A DNA stretch of 64,000 nt from Hymenopus coronatus (Eukaryota; Arthropoda; Insecta; Mantodea; Hymenopodidae), in assembly GCA_030762935.1 (NCBI GenBank), contig CM060890.1:66652765-66716764 (forward strand), given 5' to 3'. Below, piece after piece: positions 12,701 through 27,800 of this stretch. How positions within the stretch are numbered: the first letter of the stretch is position 1; every line of letters begins with the position of its first letter. The position numbers were made by a program, and so were the translations under genes. The notes below the pieces were generated by a model. It searched no databases and had not been told where the DNA came from. It saw nothing but the letters and a program-made list of their open reading frames with translations.

Positions 12701-15700
12701 TATTTCCACATTTGTTAATGCACCTTTATGTTGAAATACCCATTATCACAGCTATAATGTCATCTTTGAGTATCTATAATAAGCTACAAGGGAGCAAGTT
12801 TTCAGCAATGTAAATATTCAGTGGCTTTTGTTCTTCATTGTAGGAGAAACTTTCAGAGTTTTTGAACACCACATAAATTGTGAAAGATTCCTTCTCTTGA
12901 ATGATGCAGTTCCTTCAGAATTCCACGATACAGAGGGTAACTCTGAACTCTCCTAAATGTTATGCAACATTTATACATACTGGTTATATTCATAACAGTC
13001 TCCACAAAGAGTGCACCATTTACTCACTGCCTATATTCTAAATACATTCCATAGAGACTGTAGTAAGACTGAAGGATTTCATTGGGCCTAGTGATGAACC
13101 AGGAAAAACGGTGCTACACTTCTCATCTTGCAGTTAGTAAATAGGATTTGTTGTTGTCACAGTTTGCTGCCATTAATAATTTGAAAAGCTCTGCTGTACA
13201 AACTACGTCAATTGACTGTACGCAAGTGACTGGCTTACAACAAAGCAGCAGCATGGGGTTTATATGCAAATGTTATTTACCCTGAAATTACCCTAGTGCA
13301 GTTAAAATATATTCTTTGTATGTATGCCGTAACTTGAAATTAATCAGCAAGCAGGATGCATTGTTGTTTTTATCAGAAGCAAATTTTCTATACTAATTTC
13401 TGTTGCTTTTATTTTAGCGGCTGGCTACTTAATGCAGTTGGTACAGGACAGCAAATTAAATCTTCAATTGGGATTGGTTCAAACGGCATATGCAAATGGA
13501 GGCTCTACAAATTACATATCAAATGTACTAGTAAGTATGAGATTTAAATGCTATATACTAGACATATAAACTTAAAGAATTCATTATAAAACATTCCATG
13601 AAAATGGAAATAGAGCAGTACAAAACTGAAAAATAATGTAATTACTATGATTTTAGTTTTCATTTATTTGCAGAGTAGATACTTAATTTTAGAAATATAA
13701 CTATTGGTCCTATGAAGCTTCAAATATTATCAAGAGAAAATAAATCTGATGTTACTGTTAACAGAGATAGAATGTAGATTGCCCAAATTTGGTTTTGAAA
13801 TGGTTTTCTAACTTAAAGGGATTTTAAATTGTTAGAAGCCCAAATGTAATATTGTTGTTTATTTAAAACGTATCCAATCTGGATCGTGATTAATATAACA
13901 GGATATTTGTCTTTAAAATGGAAATTACTGACAATTATTTTGTATTTGTGCATTTTATAATGCTCCAAACATCTTAAGTCAAAGTAATATGTGTAATATA
14001 TTTTAATATTAGTTTGTTGACCGCTGTCAATTGCCAGGATCATATCAACACCATGCTGGAATTTCATTCAGCAGGAGTTCTTTTGCATGCCTGTAAATTA
14101 TTGACAAGACTGTCATATTTAAGCACACATGGCTGGGTTTGAACCCATGGTGGGATGAGCAGGCCAGCACCTAACCAGCTGAGCAATCCAGACCTACATA
14201 ATATGTGTAATATTCTAGTTGATATTTTGGATTGAAGAATCTGTTTGAAAAATTTATTTGAGGCATCACAGTTTCTTGAATGATTATCAAGTAGAGGGAC
14301 TTATTTTTCTGAACTGATGTGCTCTTTATATCGATAAACCACTGCTGTAAGTTGCAGTGTTCAATTTAAATTAAAATTCCACAACTTTGTGTTTATCTAA
14401 TATGTCCTATAAAATGAAACAGGAAGCTACAACTCTGATACCCATCCATTGCTCTTTGTTTTTATTGGAATTTCATTAATTAATAACTGGATTTGTCCCA
14501 ATGGGAATATTATCGAAGGTGAAATTTCTGGAATTCTAATTGTTCTATGTACAATGCCTTTAGAGAATGGAACAGCAATTATGGCCACAATGACTGAATA
14601 TACCATAACACTGGAGAAACCCAACTAATTCGACAACCATCACGACATGTTCCTCTGGCAAAACAGGCGGAGGTACGGGACATGCTGGAGAACATGAGAA
14701 CTAGAGGAATCACTAAAGAATCTGATAGCTCTTAGTGCTCTCAAGTAGTCTTGATGAAACAGAAAAATGGTTAGCTATGCAGTAAGCTCAATGCCACCAC
14801 CAGAATTACCTGGATTGATGACATGCTGGAAACACTTGCCAGTGCTCTTAACTTTGAACTTGAAATCAAAATACGGTCAATTGGCCCTGTATCCCAGAGA
14901 CAATGAGAAGACCGCATTCTCGACTGGCTTAGGATCTGCCATTACCTGCTCCTGGCCATCCTGGACCTGGGATAGAATGCATTACCCAGCAAGAGCCCCT
15001 TGCATTAGTAAAGGCATTGGAGCACTTCCAAGCATCTGTATGGTCTGCCATTTCACCTGAGGATTGACCATGCTGCTGATGTTGAACTTCAAGAGCCTAA
15101 AGAGCCAGACAGCCAATTGGGTTCAAAGGCTTCAAGAGTACAACTTCATATCAGAACATTGGAAAGGAAGGAGGTACTCCAATGGGGATGCCTTGTCATG
15201 GCGACCCTGTCCAGAGGAGTGTGGCCACTGCAACAACGATGAGAAGAAAGAGTGTGCCACAGCTGTGCACATCATTTCAGTGATGCTTGCAGCTGGATGG
15301 GATAGTGCAGGTCTGAGGAGGGATCAGCTGAAGGACTTTGACTTGGGGCCACTCCTGATAGAATAGTGGCAGGGACTGGACCGAGTTGGGTGAAAATCAC
15401 ACCCCAAAGTGGTGTGTGTAAGTTCTATTGGGCACAATGGGATTCATTGAAGACCAAGGCAGGAGTACTATTCACAGTATGGGAGTCACCGATGGGAAGA
15501 CCCAGAGAGATTACATGATCTCCCTTGATTTTATAGTCATGAAAGTCCTGGAGGAGTATATGAAAGGACTTCAGGAGGACATTTGAACTGAACTATTGAC
15601 AAGCTCCAACAATGGTACTACTGGCTGAGACTATGGACAAATGTTGGGAGGTAGTCCTGCCTATGTCACATGTATGCAGCAAGTCACTGTCCACAAATAG

Positions 15701-18700
15701 GATTACATGCAGCGTATAACTTGGGAGCACCTTACAAATGCATAGCCATTGATGTAGCCGGGCCATTTCCTCTGTCAAACAGGGGCAACAAGTATCTCTT
15801 GGTTACTGGATTACTTCACCAAGTGGCCAGAGGTGAATGCAATCCCTAACCAGGAAGCCAAGATCATTGCAAACTGCCTCATAGAAAACTATTTTGACAC
15901 TATGGCCAAACAGTGATCAGAGCACCAATTTTGAGTCCAACGTGATGAGAGAACACTGCAGTGACTTGGAGTGCATAAGAGGCGCTAAATATCTCTACAG
16001 CCACAGTCAGAGAGCATGATTGAGAGGCACATCAAGACTAGAAGAATATTTTAGGAAGGTTGTGACCATTCGCCAGAAGAAATAAAATGGAGTGTTATTT
16101 ATGGACGCTCTTTAACTACTGTGGCTCTCAGCGACTCATTCTAAATTTGGCATGAAAGACGTAATTTTGCTCAGAGGCCTCTCTATCAAGATTGAGGTTC
16201 TTTCACATGCCGTAAATCTACGACATGGGACCAATGGCTTTACTTCCCTTCCAAAGGAAGCCATGCTAAGAATTTTTACACCCAAAAATATCCATCATCC
16301 TCCGCCAGGTTTGAATCTGTGACCTTGGGTATATGAAGTTAGCTTTGTTGTGGATAGTTTCCTGCTAGGTGACTGGCTTGCCACACCCCCAGCACATACC
16401 ACTGAAAGGTTGTCGTCTCTGGGTTGATTCTCTCTCTATCAAGCAAATACTCCTTATCTTTGAAGTCAGCGCAGCTTGTTATCTTGACCACCTCCATCCT
16501 TAGTGCTGCCGTTAATGCCATGTGGATTGTCTTGTAGATACTGAGTATCAGAAGCTGCTGCATCGCATACCCTGCTGATGTCAGAATAACATTCAGTACT
16601 TTGGCCACATCCCGGGAGGCTTGCTATCAGTTGTGCAAATGAAATTAAATGGGATTTTATTTATGGGCACTCTTTAATTGCTGTAGTTCCCAGCATCTCA
16701 TTCTATACTGGGCATGAAAGATCATTTAATTTTGTTCTGTGGCCTCTTTACCAGGCTTGAAGTTCTTTAACGTGCCATAAATTTACAACACGGGACCAGT
16801 GACTTTAAATTCCTTCCAAAGGAAGCCATGCTAAGGATGGCCCATTATCCTCTGCCAATATCATCATCAATTGTGCAGCTTCCTCTAAGGCAAAATATTT
16901 TGAAGATAGATGTACCATCAAACTTGGGTGACCTGACACATGCAGATGTTGTTTTGTGTCCTGTCATCTCCACCTTCAAGTATTTCAGCCTTCCTTTGAG
17001 CATCTTGTGCACAATAGCATTCAGTTCCTTGGTGCTCCAATGGTTTTTCCTTCCAGGAAGGCGTTGGTTACGGTCTTTCATCATTCCACCAAGCTCTTCC
17101 ACCTTTCCCCTAGACTTTCTACTTTGTTCCCAAGTTTTTCTATGTCCTTCTCAATGGTGGCAAGTAATTCATTGGCCGCGCCGTGGCTGAGTGGTTAGAC
17201 CACTTGTCTCTCACCTAGATGGTCGGGGTTCGATCCCAAGCGACTCCATGTGAGATTTGTGGTGGACAAATTGTGGCTGGGACGGGTTTTCTCCGGGTAC
17301 TCCAGTTTCCCCCGCCATCGCATTCCACCGGTGCTCCATCATCATTCATGTATCACCAGTATCACTGCCTGCAGTGCCATAAGTAGTTAAAGCGGGCATT
17401 AAACACTACCAAAAAAAAAGTAATTCATTGATATTGTTTGCTGTCTATCTTCTCCATTACAGATTGTATTTTCTCCTCCATTTTCCCAATTCCAGATTTC
17501 TCCATTCCTGATTTCATTTCAGTGTCCATTTTCTGCACGTCAAATTCCATTTTTTCCATTCAAGATTTTCTTTCTGTTTTATGTTCTTTATTTTTGCGAG
17601 TGAAGTTTTCATCATTTCTTCCATTGTGACATTAAATCCCACTCCTGACATCAGTGTAATAAAAACTTCTTTTTATTACTTAAACAAAAAAGTCTTTAGT
17701 TAATATTTTGGAAGTTAATGACAGTGCTGTTGAGATCAAATTAAAAGTAAACATTGAATTAATTAATGACACTAAACAACACTCACATTTAAATTTCCCG
17801 CAGTGCAGTTTTCTTTCAATGCTGGATGTTGCAATGGCTATAACTCTAAGCTCTGTGGTTCCCATTGAAACTGACTCAACTGCTGCATGAGTGCATTCCC
17901 AGTTGAAACTGCCCTCCTCTGGGGCTAGTTCTCTCCTTTTTATACCTGTTAATGACTTAGTAAGAAATTTCCAGAAATATTTGCATGTGCAAATCACCGC
18001 AGGTGAGACAAACTCTCACAGATGCAACAATCAGGGCTTCAGTGTAAAGATACTCACTGATGCCACATGTGTCCACGCATATAACAATGCATGGCAACAA
18101 TAGCCATGGGTCCCGTGTCGTAGATTTACGGCACGTAAAAGAACCTCAAGCCTGATAAGAGAGGCCTCTGAGCAAAATTAAGCGGCCTTTCACGCCCAAT
18201 ATAGGATGGGATGCTGAGAACCAAAGCAGTTAAAGAGCATCCATAAATAACACACCATTTCATTTCATTTCAACAATAGCTATAACTTTCGAAGCAAGTC
18301 GCTCACATATGTGCAGCAATTATGGCTCCAGTAGTCACAATATTATTATTAAGATGATGATGCATTGCATTTCCAAAACTAAGTGCAAAATAGTGGATAG
18401 GAAAATCAGGAGCTTGTCACATATTATTTTATATAAACAAAGCTTTATTACACTTTTCACTTTTGTATGTGATATCCTAGGTCTTTCATGAAAGAGCCTG
18501 CAATGTGAAAGAAAATTAATCAGCAATGACATTAGGAATGATTAGTTGTAGTAACGATCAAGTATAATTATTTTAGCAACATATTTTATGTTTTTATAAG
18601 GTGGTGTGAAATCTAATGAATCCCAGAGAAAGGGCAAAGAAATTCATGTATGCAGTGGGCAGCATCATAGTGTAGCATTTCTTGAAATACTCTGTCAATA

Positions 18701-21700
18701 AAAAATATTTTTCAATCATTGTAGATTGAAGTTAAGATAAGTGAACTAATGTTTTCAAAGATTCTTTAAATCAATTTTGGCTAAATTTGATGTGAATTGC
18801 AAATCCAAGTTATATGTATAAGGTTTTGTCATATGACTAACTACATACAACATTGCAGGAAGTAGAACACTTAAATGTTCTAATATAAGATCCCAGGGAC
18901 AAAGTAAGGGAATTATTCTCTCCAAACTACAGACTACAGCTTATTTAGTTAATTGCTTATTCTTCTGCTATTGCAGATGGTACCAGTAGCTTGTGTCCCA
19001 ACTGGAGTGAAGCATTTGCACCACAAAGCACAAGAGTATGATATTGGTGTGTACTTTGAGGCCAATGGACATGGCACTGTGGTATTCAGTAAATCAGCAG
19101 TTCAGCAGATAAAAGAAAGCTTAAGGTTGGAATAAAATACCTACAGCTTTTAATTTTCTGTGTTAAAGTTAAACATAGTGATGCAAACTAGTACTTAAGT
19201 CATTTAATTAAGTCCCTCTTTCAACACATGCACATTTTAGCGGTTACACATGTGCACAGATATAGTGCAAATTAAACAAATTTTAAAATGACAGAAGTGT
19301 TTTAGAGCCATGCTACATTAATATTCATCTGGCATTTGAGTGAAAATCTGCATGGAGGCTTCATCATACCTCTTTGCAAGGTTAATATTAACATTCTTGC
19401 ATTCATCTGAATGCTAAGGATAAATATTGTGCCAAAACTCTAGTGTCTCTACTAAATATGTTACGCTGACAACAGGGGGTCACCCTAAAATCGGCAACTC
19501 CAAGAAATACCGTATTTATTTGAATATAAGGCCGCCTCAAATGCAAGATGATCCCCATTTTTCAGAACTTAATGTTAGAATTTAACATATCATATATATA
19601 TATATATATATAAAAAGAAGACATAACTTAATGTTTAAATGAAATTTAAAGATTTACCATATATTTTGAACAAACTAATGGACATTTAAGCTAATTAAGT
19701 CCCTTATTAATTTGTTTATTTTTTTACTTAATTTAAATTTGCATGGAAATTCGCGTTTTGAGTGGTTGAAGAGAATACAGAAATGTACGGTATGCATGCG
19801 ATGGTACAATGTGACGGTGGCAGCATAACTGTAATGATAATGATGAATGTGATTTTGTAATTAACAGCATACATAATATAATACATCAGAATCTTTTACC
19901 TAATTTGAATTTGCGCAAAAATTTACATTGTGAGCAGGAGAGACGGAGAAGGAAGAACGAAATGTATGGTGTAAGTACAACATACTTACTATAACACGTT
20001 GTGCATTTTTTCACCTATTTGAATTTTCCCAAAAATTAATATTGTGAGCAGGAGAGATTCAGAGAAGGGAGAACGGAAATGTACCAATATATCTGTGTTT
20101 GGTAGTGATGGTGGCAGCTTAATGTAACAACGATTATGGAGGGGAGTCTGGAGTTGTAGGTACGGAATGTTTGCAATGGTAGAATGTGATAACGGTGGCA
20201 GTGGTGGGATCATAGCTGTAACAACAATTATGGATGTTATTTTCTATTAACACAGCATACTTAATTTAATATATCGTAAAACATTTTACCTACATCAAAT
20301 TTGTGCATAAATCCACATTGTGGTCAGCACAGAAAGGCAGAGGGGAAACTGAAAATGTCCCAGTATACTCGTCTGTGCAGAGGGAGGAGGGGAAATGTGC
20401 AGCTAAACTCTCTCTTTCTGCTTGCTGTTGGCTTCCAACACCGCGCGCAACCACTGATGTGAAAGGAAGACCTCTAATTTTATTTTTGTCTTGAAAAGTA
20501 ATCTTTTTTCCAATGAGAATGCTCATAGGCCTGCTAACAGCTAATTTTTTGCATGAAATGAAATGAATTTCTGATATGTTGCAACCTTGGCGGTAATCTA
20601 TACCATTTTACCCAAGCTTTGCCACTGCCGTACCCATGAAGTTTGAAACTTACTTTTTCCCCATATGGTATTCGGAAAACATATATTGCGAATGCAATAT
20701 TGATGTTTTAGAAAAAATATTGTTTTGTATTTGGATAAATACAGTATGTCACAGTGGGTTTTCTGATCTAATACCCACCTCAACAATATTGTCTTAAGTG
20801 TTACATTATTAAGTTTCAAAAATAGGTGAAAACATTATGGAAAAGGGGAGGGCTTATAGTCAGGGTTTTTTAATTATATGTACTTCTCTTGTGATTTTCC
20901 TCTAAGTGCCATTATCTTTGTTTTTTGTGGTGATATTTCTAAATTATACTTTTTCCTATTTTATTTAAAAAATGTGATTTTCTTGTAAGTTATCTTCTGT
21001 ATCAGTGAATACTTCTGGTCATCAGCAATCAGGAGGGCATGTAAAATCATTTCACGTATAGAATAGTCACAGTTTAAAATACCATGCCATTTTTTTATAG
21101 CTTCATCAATATGATCACTTAAAAGAGCGGGCGACAATCATTCTTTTCTTACTTATTTATTTATTTCTTGAAATTTAATACCATTAGGAATGATTTAAAT
21201 ATTGTTATTCATATAAAGGCCCTGTTAAGCTCTAGCAAGATGTAGTGGTAATTCTCTCTGCACACTATTTCCTATAGTAGGTTTCTATCTACATGATCTA
21301 TGCTTTAGAGTAATTGATAAAAGTAATATATGTAGGAATGTTGTATTCTCTGTATTTTTCTATTGTCTGGTTTATATTAAACATGCAACCAGTGATAGAT
21401 CTGCCTTTGCAAAGGCTAGTTGTTTTTCTTACAGTATGGTTTTTGTTATTGTTTATAATCTTTGAAGAGTTTTTTTGAATGTTTGTTATACATACTATTG
21501 AGCAAACTGATGTCTCTATAACTATCACAATTATTTCTATCTCCTTTTTGTATAGTAAAAATAAATAAATATTAGCAGATACAAATATGTTGCATAGAGT
21601 GAGTTTGACACATCTGTTCTTTAAGTGTTGAATGTGAGAATCTCATAGTGAAGCCAAGCAAGAAAATTTTGGAGAAGCTAAGCCATGGTTGGCTAAATAG

Positions 21701-21779
21701 CAGCTTCTATCCCTGAATCCTTGCTATCATACAATATCTCTGTCAGTCTGGCTCTCTTCTCTCTCTCACGCACGCGTGT

Positions 21780-21840
<61 letters not shown>

Positions 21841-24800
21841 TCATTGCAAGACATACACCATTGCAGAATGGACCACAGTAATGGATAAAAGTCATTGCTG
21901 ATCATAAAATATTGTCATTGCCTTAGGAAATGCAATCAAAAACCAGACACATGCACATATAGGAACCAAATATGTAACAAATTCAAAAACTATGATAAAT
22001 TTAAAGAACTGCTAACAAGAAGTTTAACAATTAACTTCAAAAAGGAACAGCAAGATTTTGGTAGAAGAATTAGCTGAAAAAGTAAATTCTCGCTCAGATA
22101 TAGAGAACACATAAATTAAATCTACTACATCAGCATCAATGAAGCATGCAGTGGAATATTCCACCTAAGCAGAGACAATAAAGGAACTTAAAAACAAATC
22201 TATACAATGGTGGATAACAGAACTAATAACTTGAGGAAAAGAGCTAATGCACTGGGACATGGTATCAAAAAACTGTCAGCAATGAGTAGTTAAGAGAAGA
22301 GAGAGAAAAATATCTGGAAGTCAAATGTCAGTGTCACATAAAAATAAACACACAGAAAAACTGAAATTGAAAGAAATATGTAGTGCATCTGATGGTTTAA
22401 ATCCAAGCTGTTTACAAGATGGCAGCCTGCAAAACAAGAGGCAGATTTTGTTCATCACGCTTAAGAAAGAAGACGGAATCTATACTAACAATACCCTAAG
22501 CACATTAATATACATGCTAGAATGTTTCACCCCTGAAGATAGTGAACACATAGATAGCCTAAAGAACTTAGGAGGGTGTCAGCACAACTGATAAATACAC
22601 TGGATGACAAGGAATTTACAGTAGCAGAAATAACGAGAATAATAAAAAGTTTTTACCTGAAAAAGGTACCAAAGGAGGATGGGTTAGCAAGCACATCCTG
22701 CTCATTGCCATCAAGAACTTCCACTGCTTTCATACTATGATATACATGGTATGTTCCCTGTAAGATGGAAATGCTGTTTGTCAAGCCTGGTAAAGCAGAA
22801 ATTGATATATAACAAAATATAGATCAATAAGTTTACTGAATATAAATGAAAAAATCTTTAAAAATCTTAAGATAAATAGAATAATGCACTACATCAACTT
22901 ATGAAACCTGTTGAATTTAAAATAACATTTATTCATTGTCTTGAAGATTAGAACATTTTTCTGTTTTTTCCTCCTCTGATAAAATGTTAATATCACATTT
23001 CTTGACTTATAAATCACAATAATATGAAGTGGCCCTGCAGTTTGCTATGAAGAAGGAGGTAATTAACACCTCATCTTACTTACTGTCCCAACAACAAAGC
23101 TTGTGCTTATTTGTAGAAGTAACTGCAAGATTCTTATGTTTCGAAAAATGAAATGGCATTTTATTTATGGACGCTCTTTACTGCTGTGGTCCTCAGCGTC
23201 CCATTCGAAATTTGGCATGAAAGACAGCTTAATTTTGCTCAGAGGCCTCTCTATCAGGCTTGAGGTTCTTTTATGTGCCATAAATCTACGACATGGGACC
23301 AACAGCTTTACTTCCCTTCCGAAGGAAGCCATGCTAAGGATTTTTACACCTGAAAAAATCCATCGTCCTCCGCCGGGTTTGAACCTGCGACCTTGGGTGT
23401 ATGAAGTTAGCATTGTAACCATTACGCCAAGGAGGGCGACTTTTTATACTTCCTTTGCCTATGTATGGCTCATGGGATGTGTGACATGTTCTCAATAAGA
23501 ACAGTTGCAGGAGGTTGATAAACAGGTTCTGTTCCACTTCTTCTAATACCAACTCTTCTGCCTCCACTTATTCCATGTTTTGGCTGGGGTGCTTTAGGTT
23601 GTGGGTTTTGTGGGATAGAGTTTGCATTTAAGGACCTGTAAAAGTGGTTGATTAGTATCTAATATTTGACACTTGGCAATGGAGCCATTTGCTCTGTTAC
23701 ACTCCAGTCTTGGTGTGTTGATTTAAACTGGGACACATTTAAGCTCACAGAAAGGGTATAGAGGGATACTGCTATGCCTTTAGAAATAATGAAAAAAAAA
23801 TTTCTCATACAAATTAAAAATGGAATGTATTCTTTGAATACTGACCCAAATACTGTAAATGTAATTGTATTATTTCTTTTTTAGAGTTAATATCGAAAGA
23901 GAAGATTGTGACCTTGATGTTGAATTGAGGAAAGAAAAGACCAATTTTGAGGCCTGATTTTATATGTTTATCTAAATAATCAGTAAGAGTAATTACATTG
24001 AGAAACACCACAGTACTGATAAAATGTAACATTCATCATCTCTTTACTGCCTAAACTATATATCCACCGAATCTGCTTCAGCATCCCAGTTGGCATAAGT
24101 AGGTCATATGTGTGGTGGAGAACAGTACCAGTTGAGCCAAGGTCAAGTTTGTCAAGCATTATATCCACACTGAGGAGAAGCCTATTGCAAGTTGAAGGAG
24201 ATATTGATGAGTTCCGTGAACATGAAGCTGCAGTGAAGGAGGAACATTGGGAAAATTGCGTGCCAATACATAACATAATAGGAGAATGTGGAGGGGCAAG
24301 AGCAAACCAGATGTATTTAGATTAGACAGTAGGATCACAGAGAAAGAGGAAAAGTTGTGGAACTTGATTTGTAGAATTATGAAGGGTTACGTTGGAGTTC
24401 TGTTCTGGTTTAAGTGATGTTTTTGTCAGGGAAATTTTTAACAAAGTGTATTTGTTAGCATTAATTGAGACCTGGCAAGAAAGCAATGAGGATATCATTG
24501 ATATGATTTTATTGGAAAATATGGAGCAAGGAGAAATGTTAAAGGGCAAGTTTCTGGAAGTATAAGTTTACTGATGGAAAATCATTCGGGAAGTAAAGTG
24601 AAGGAGAGGAAATATGAAATTAAGGAGGTCATGTGGATGCTAATTTGTGAGTAGAATGCATGCATTGGTATACTGTTTAACCTGCCAGTGAATTCCAGGT
24701 TTCACAACCCAGATCTCTTTTGACAACTAGAAAGAGAATAAGAAAATATAAATATAAAATTTTCCTTGATGGAATTTATACTAATTTAAATGAGAGTTAA

Positions 24801-27800
24801 AGAATGGGAGAGTTGAAGATTAGCGAATTAAGTGGGTGGGAAGAAAGAGGAAGGGATGAATTTAGCAAGATGTGGTTTAGGCAGAGCAAGGACAAGGTTG
24901 TAAATGAGGAGGGGCTAAAATTAATTCAGTTTTGCGAGAATAATGAATTTGTAATGAATGTATGCTGGGAAGAAGATGAAATGGGTGAATTTATGTTAAT
25001 AAGTGCCTTGGGACAAGTGTGGTGGATTACATGTTGTATAGTGACAACATTTTGTGTAAAATTTATGAATTTAATGTAATGCATATATATGGAACAAGTT
25101 CTAGTTTTCCACTTATATTGTCTTGGCAAAGTGATGAGAGCTTTGAAAATAGAATTGTAGAGCTGGAACTAAGATAATTACCTATAAGGGGACTCCTGAA
25201 AGGGCTGATGGGTTTCATAGGTTGTTAGACTCAGGTATGCCTAAGCTATGTCAGTATAGGAATAATTTAATGATTTCTTTTGGCAAAAGCAGTGATGCCA
25301 TAGATTTCCATGTTTATTCTTAAATGAGCCGGAGATGATGAACCATAGATGAAATAAGAAGGTCCATTGTAGAACAAAGACAATTTTTTAAAGATCAGAA
25401 GTAGAGAGATATATCTGTGTGTGTGTGTGTAGACATAGACACACACTCATGTATGCATGCACATACGCGCACACGCACACCACACACATGCACACATGCA
25501 CCAACCCATGCATGCACGCACATGCACGTGCACACACACTTATGCTTCATTCACAAAAAAAAAAAGAACCCTGGTCGGAACACCACTTCTTTACACACTC
25601 CACGACATTACCATCCTGTCACCAGTTTGTGCATTCCAGGCTCTGGCTCGTTTCTTTTTGTTGATATGTTATGTGAATCTATCCATCTCATCCTTAAGAT
25701 TTGCATATCAGTGTAGGTTCCTGATGTGTAAGTGTAAGTATAGTCACTTGTTTTTCATGATCATCGTGTAAACAAATTAGTGTTAACATTTAATTGTTTC
25801 TTCCACATAGCTCTGTGTAGGGTAGAAGTTGGAAAGGCAGAGTCAGGATGAAAAAGTTAATGCCAAGCCAGGATTTGAGCCTAGTATGGAAGAAACAATT
25901 AATTAAAAATAGTTCACCTAACAGTCGCTTAAACTATGAAGCCCAGGACTTAAAGTTCTTATGACATTGTCAGTCATCATATCATTTCCAAACAATGGAA
26001 TTTACCCAGAAAATCTTGAATCACCGGAATTTAATATCGTGTTGGCTTGCTGCCATAGTAGCTCGGTGGTTAGGACAACTGATCCGTGGTTCAAATCCCA
26101 GCTATGGCATTGAATTTTCAGTCTAACTGTACCTTTCCAAATTGGTGTAAACTTCTTCCACAAAATGGATAAAACTGAAATATGAGCTGTGATAAAACAG
26201 CCTTTAACACCAGCAGAAATAAAGAAGCAGTTAAATTCAGCATTTAAGCATGATTGCACCTGAGTCCTCCAGGCATCCTAAAACCATGACAACTGACAAA
26301 ATTGTAACAAAATTCATAATGCTGTACTCAACTGTTCACTTGAAGATATACAAAGTTTTGGATAAGAGTGTTTTGCTTGTTAATAATAGACCTAAAACAC
26401 TTTTGAGTAAACATTTCTTAAGAGTGTTTAGGCTTTTTAAATACACTGTTGTGTTTCTCTGGTGTTCCATAACAATAAATGAAACATAGATGAATCACTA
26501 CTGGAGCAGTCCAAACATTGGCTAGCAACAGGTGAAAATGCATCAAATAAAGCAAGCAGGTTGCATCTACAGGAAAATTAGCAACTAATTTTCTGGATGG
26601 CCATAGGCTTATTCAGAAAAGCAAAAACATCACTAGAAAGAATTATTCTTCACTATTGGCTCAATTGAAGAAACTATTCAGACTAAACATCCTTACTTTG
26701 TGAAAAAGGAAATTCTCTTTCATCATGATAATTTGTCTTCAATATATCTGGCAAAACTGCAATACCTTCATTTTACATCCACCATGTATGCTAAATTTGG
26801 TTCCAGTGGTTACTTTTTCTTATCAGACCAGCAAAAGTGCCTAGATGGATGAAAATTCACATCATGATGAGATTGAAGCTGAGATATGATTTTGTACAGT
26901 TGGACAAATCTTATTTTACTGAATGAATTGATAAGTTGAAATGTATTGGTTTATAAGGAGACATGTTGAAAAATAAAATGAACACCTGTCTTAAATCTTG
27001 TGTTTTCTTAATCAGGCCTCTCATATTTCTTTTATTATATGTAGAAAAATTCAAGCAATTTATTCATCCAATTCAATATTCTACAATTAGGTGTACTAAA
27101 GATGACAGCAAAATATAACCAATTTTATGTAAATGTAATTCTTTGTTGTTTAATGTTACTACAGGGACTATTCAAGCAAAGCTGAGAAGACTGCAAGGGA
27201 AAGACTAGCAGCAGTTGTAGATGTGATAAATCAAACAGTAGGTGATGCAATATCTGACATGCTGCTGGTGGAAGTAGTTCTACAAGCAAGAGGCTGGAGT
27301 TTATCTGACTGGGAAGCAACTTACAGTGACCTGCCAAACAGACAATTAAAAGTAATGGTTAAGGTATGTAAGTTGCTTAACAATTTCAGGTTATGGATAG
27401 ATGCAATTCTTGCAGCGACCATACCTTAGGCTTCAGTCTGTGGTGCAAATGTGTAAGAACAATAGATCCAATAGATATTAACTAGTTCTTTTAATTATAT
27501 TAACATTGAATCAGAGAGTTAAACTTCAACTGAAGAAGTTGGCAAACATGCTTGAAACATATGTTTTAGGTATTTTTTTCTTTTTAAGTGAGATGAGTGT
27601 CACTATTCTAACTCACTGTTAACATACTTAAACTATTAGAAGAAATGAGTTGGACTTGTTAATACTACATCACTTAATAGTATTTCTTACTTGAACATGT
27701 TTCGGAAATGGTTTGTTTCTATCGTCAGCATTTATCCAACTGGCTTGATACATGGTTTGTTGAGGTAGGTGGACTATCTGTGGTGGCATCTTGTGGTTAT

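Larger units (their letters stand above)
16346..17654 (-). mobile_element. Ty3/gypsy gag remnant with zinc-knuckle trace
   Basis: Reading the - strand from the LTR at 17655: a primer-binding-site-like tggtgtcag form, a coiled-coil-like region, [13 protein letters not shown] (gag start motif of this lineage), then [19 protein letters not shown], and a broken CxxC...H zinc knuckle near 16385-16400. SINE-B (16640-16842) and SINE-A (17175-17417) interrupt it. It is non-functional. Confidence 0.65.

Noticed and set aside
17175..17260. tRNA gene with good A and B boxes
   Set aside because: The downstream body, poly(A) tail, target duplication and two further copies show a SINE. The same reasoning removes the tRNA-like heads at 11020, 26043, 32940, 56649, 57605, 62860 and 63095.
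25417..25771. Three overlapping open frames rich in His, Thr and Cys
   Set aside because: They are translations of the TG/CA simple repeat in each frame, with no family motif.
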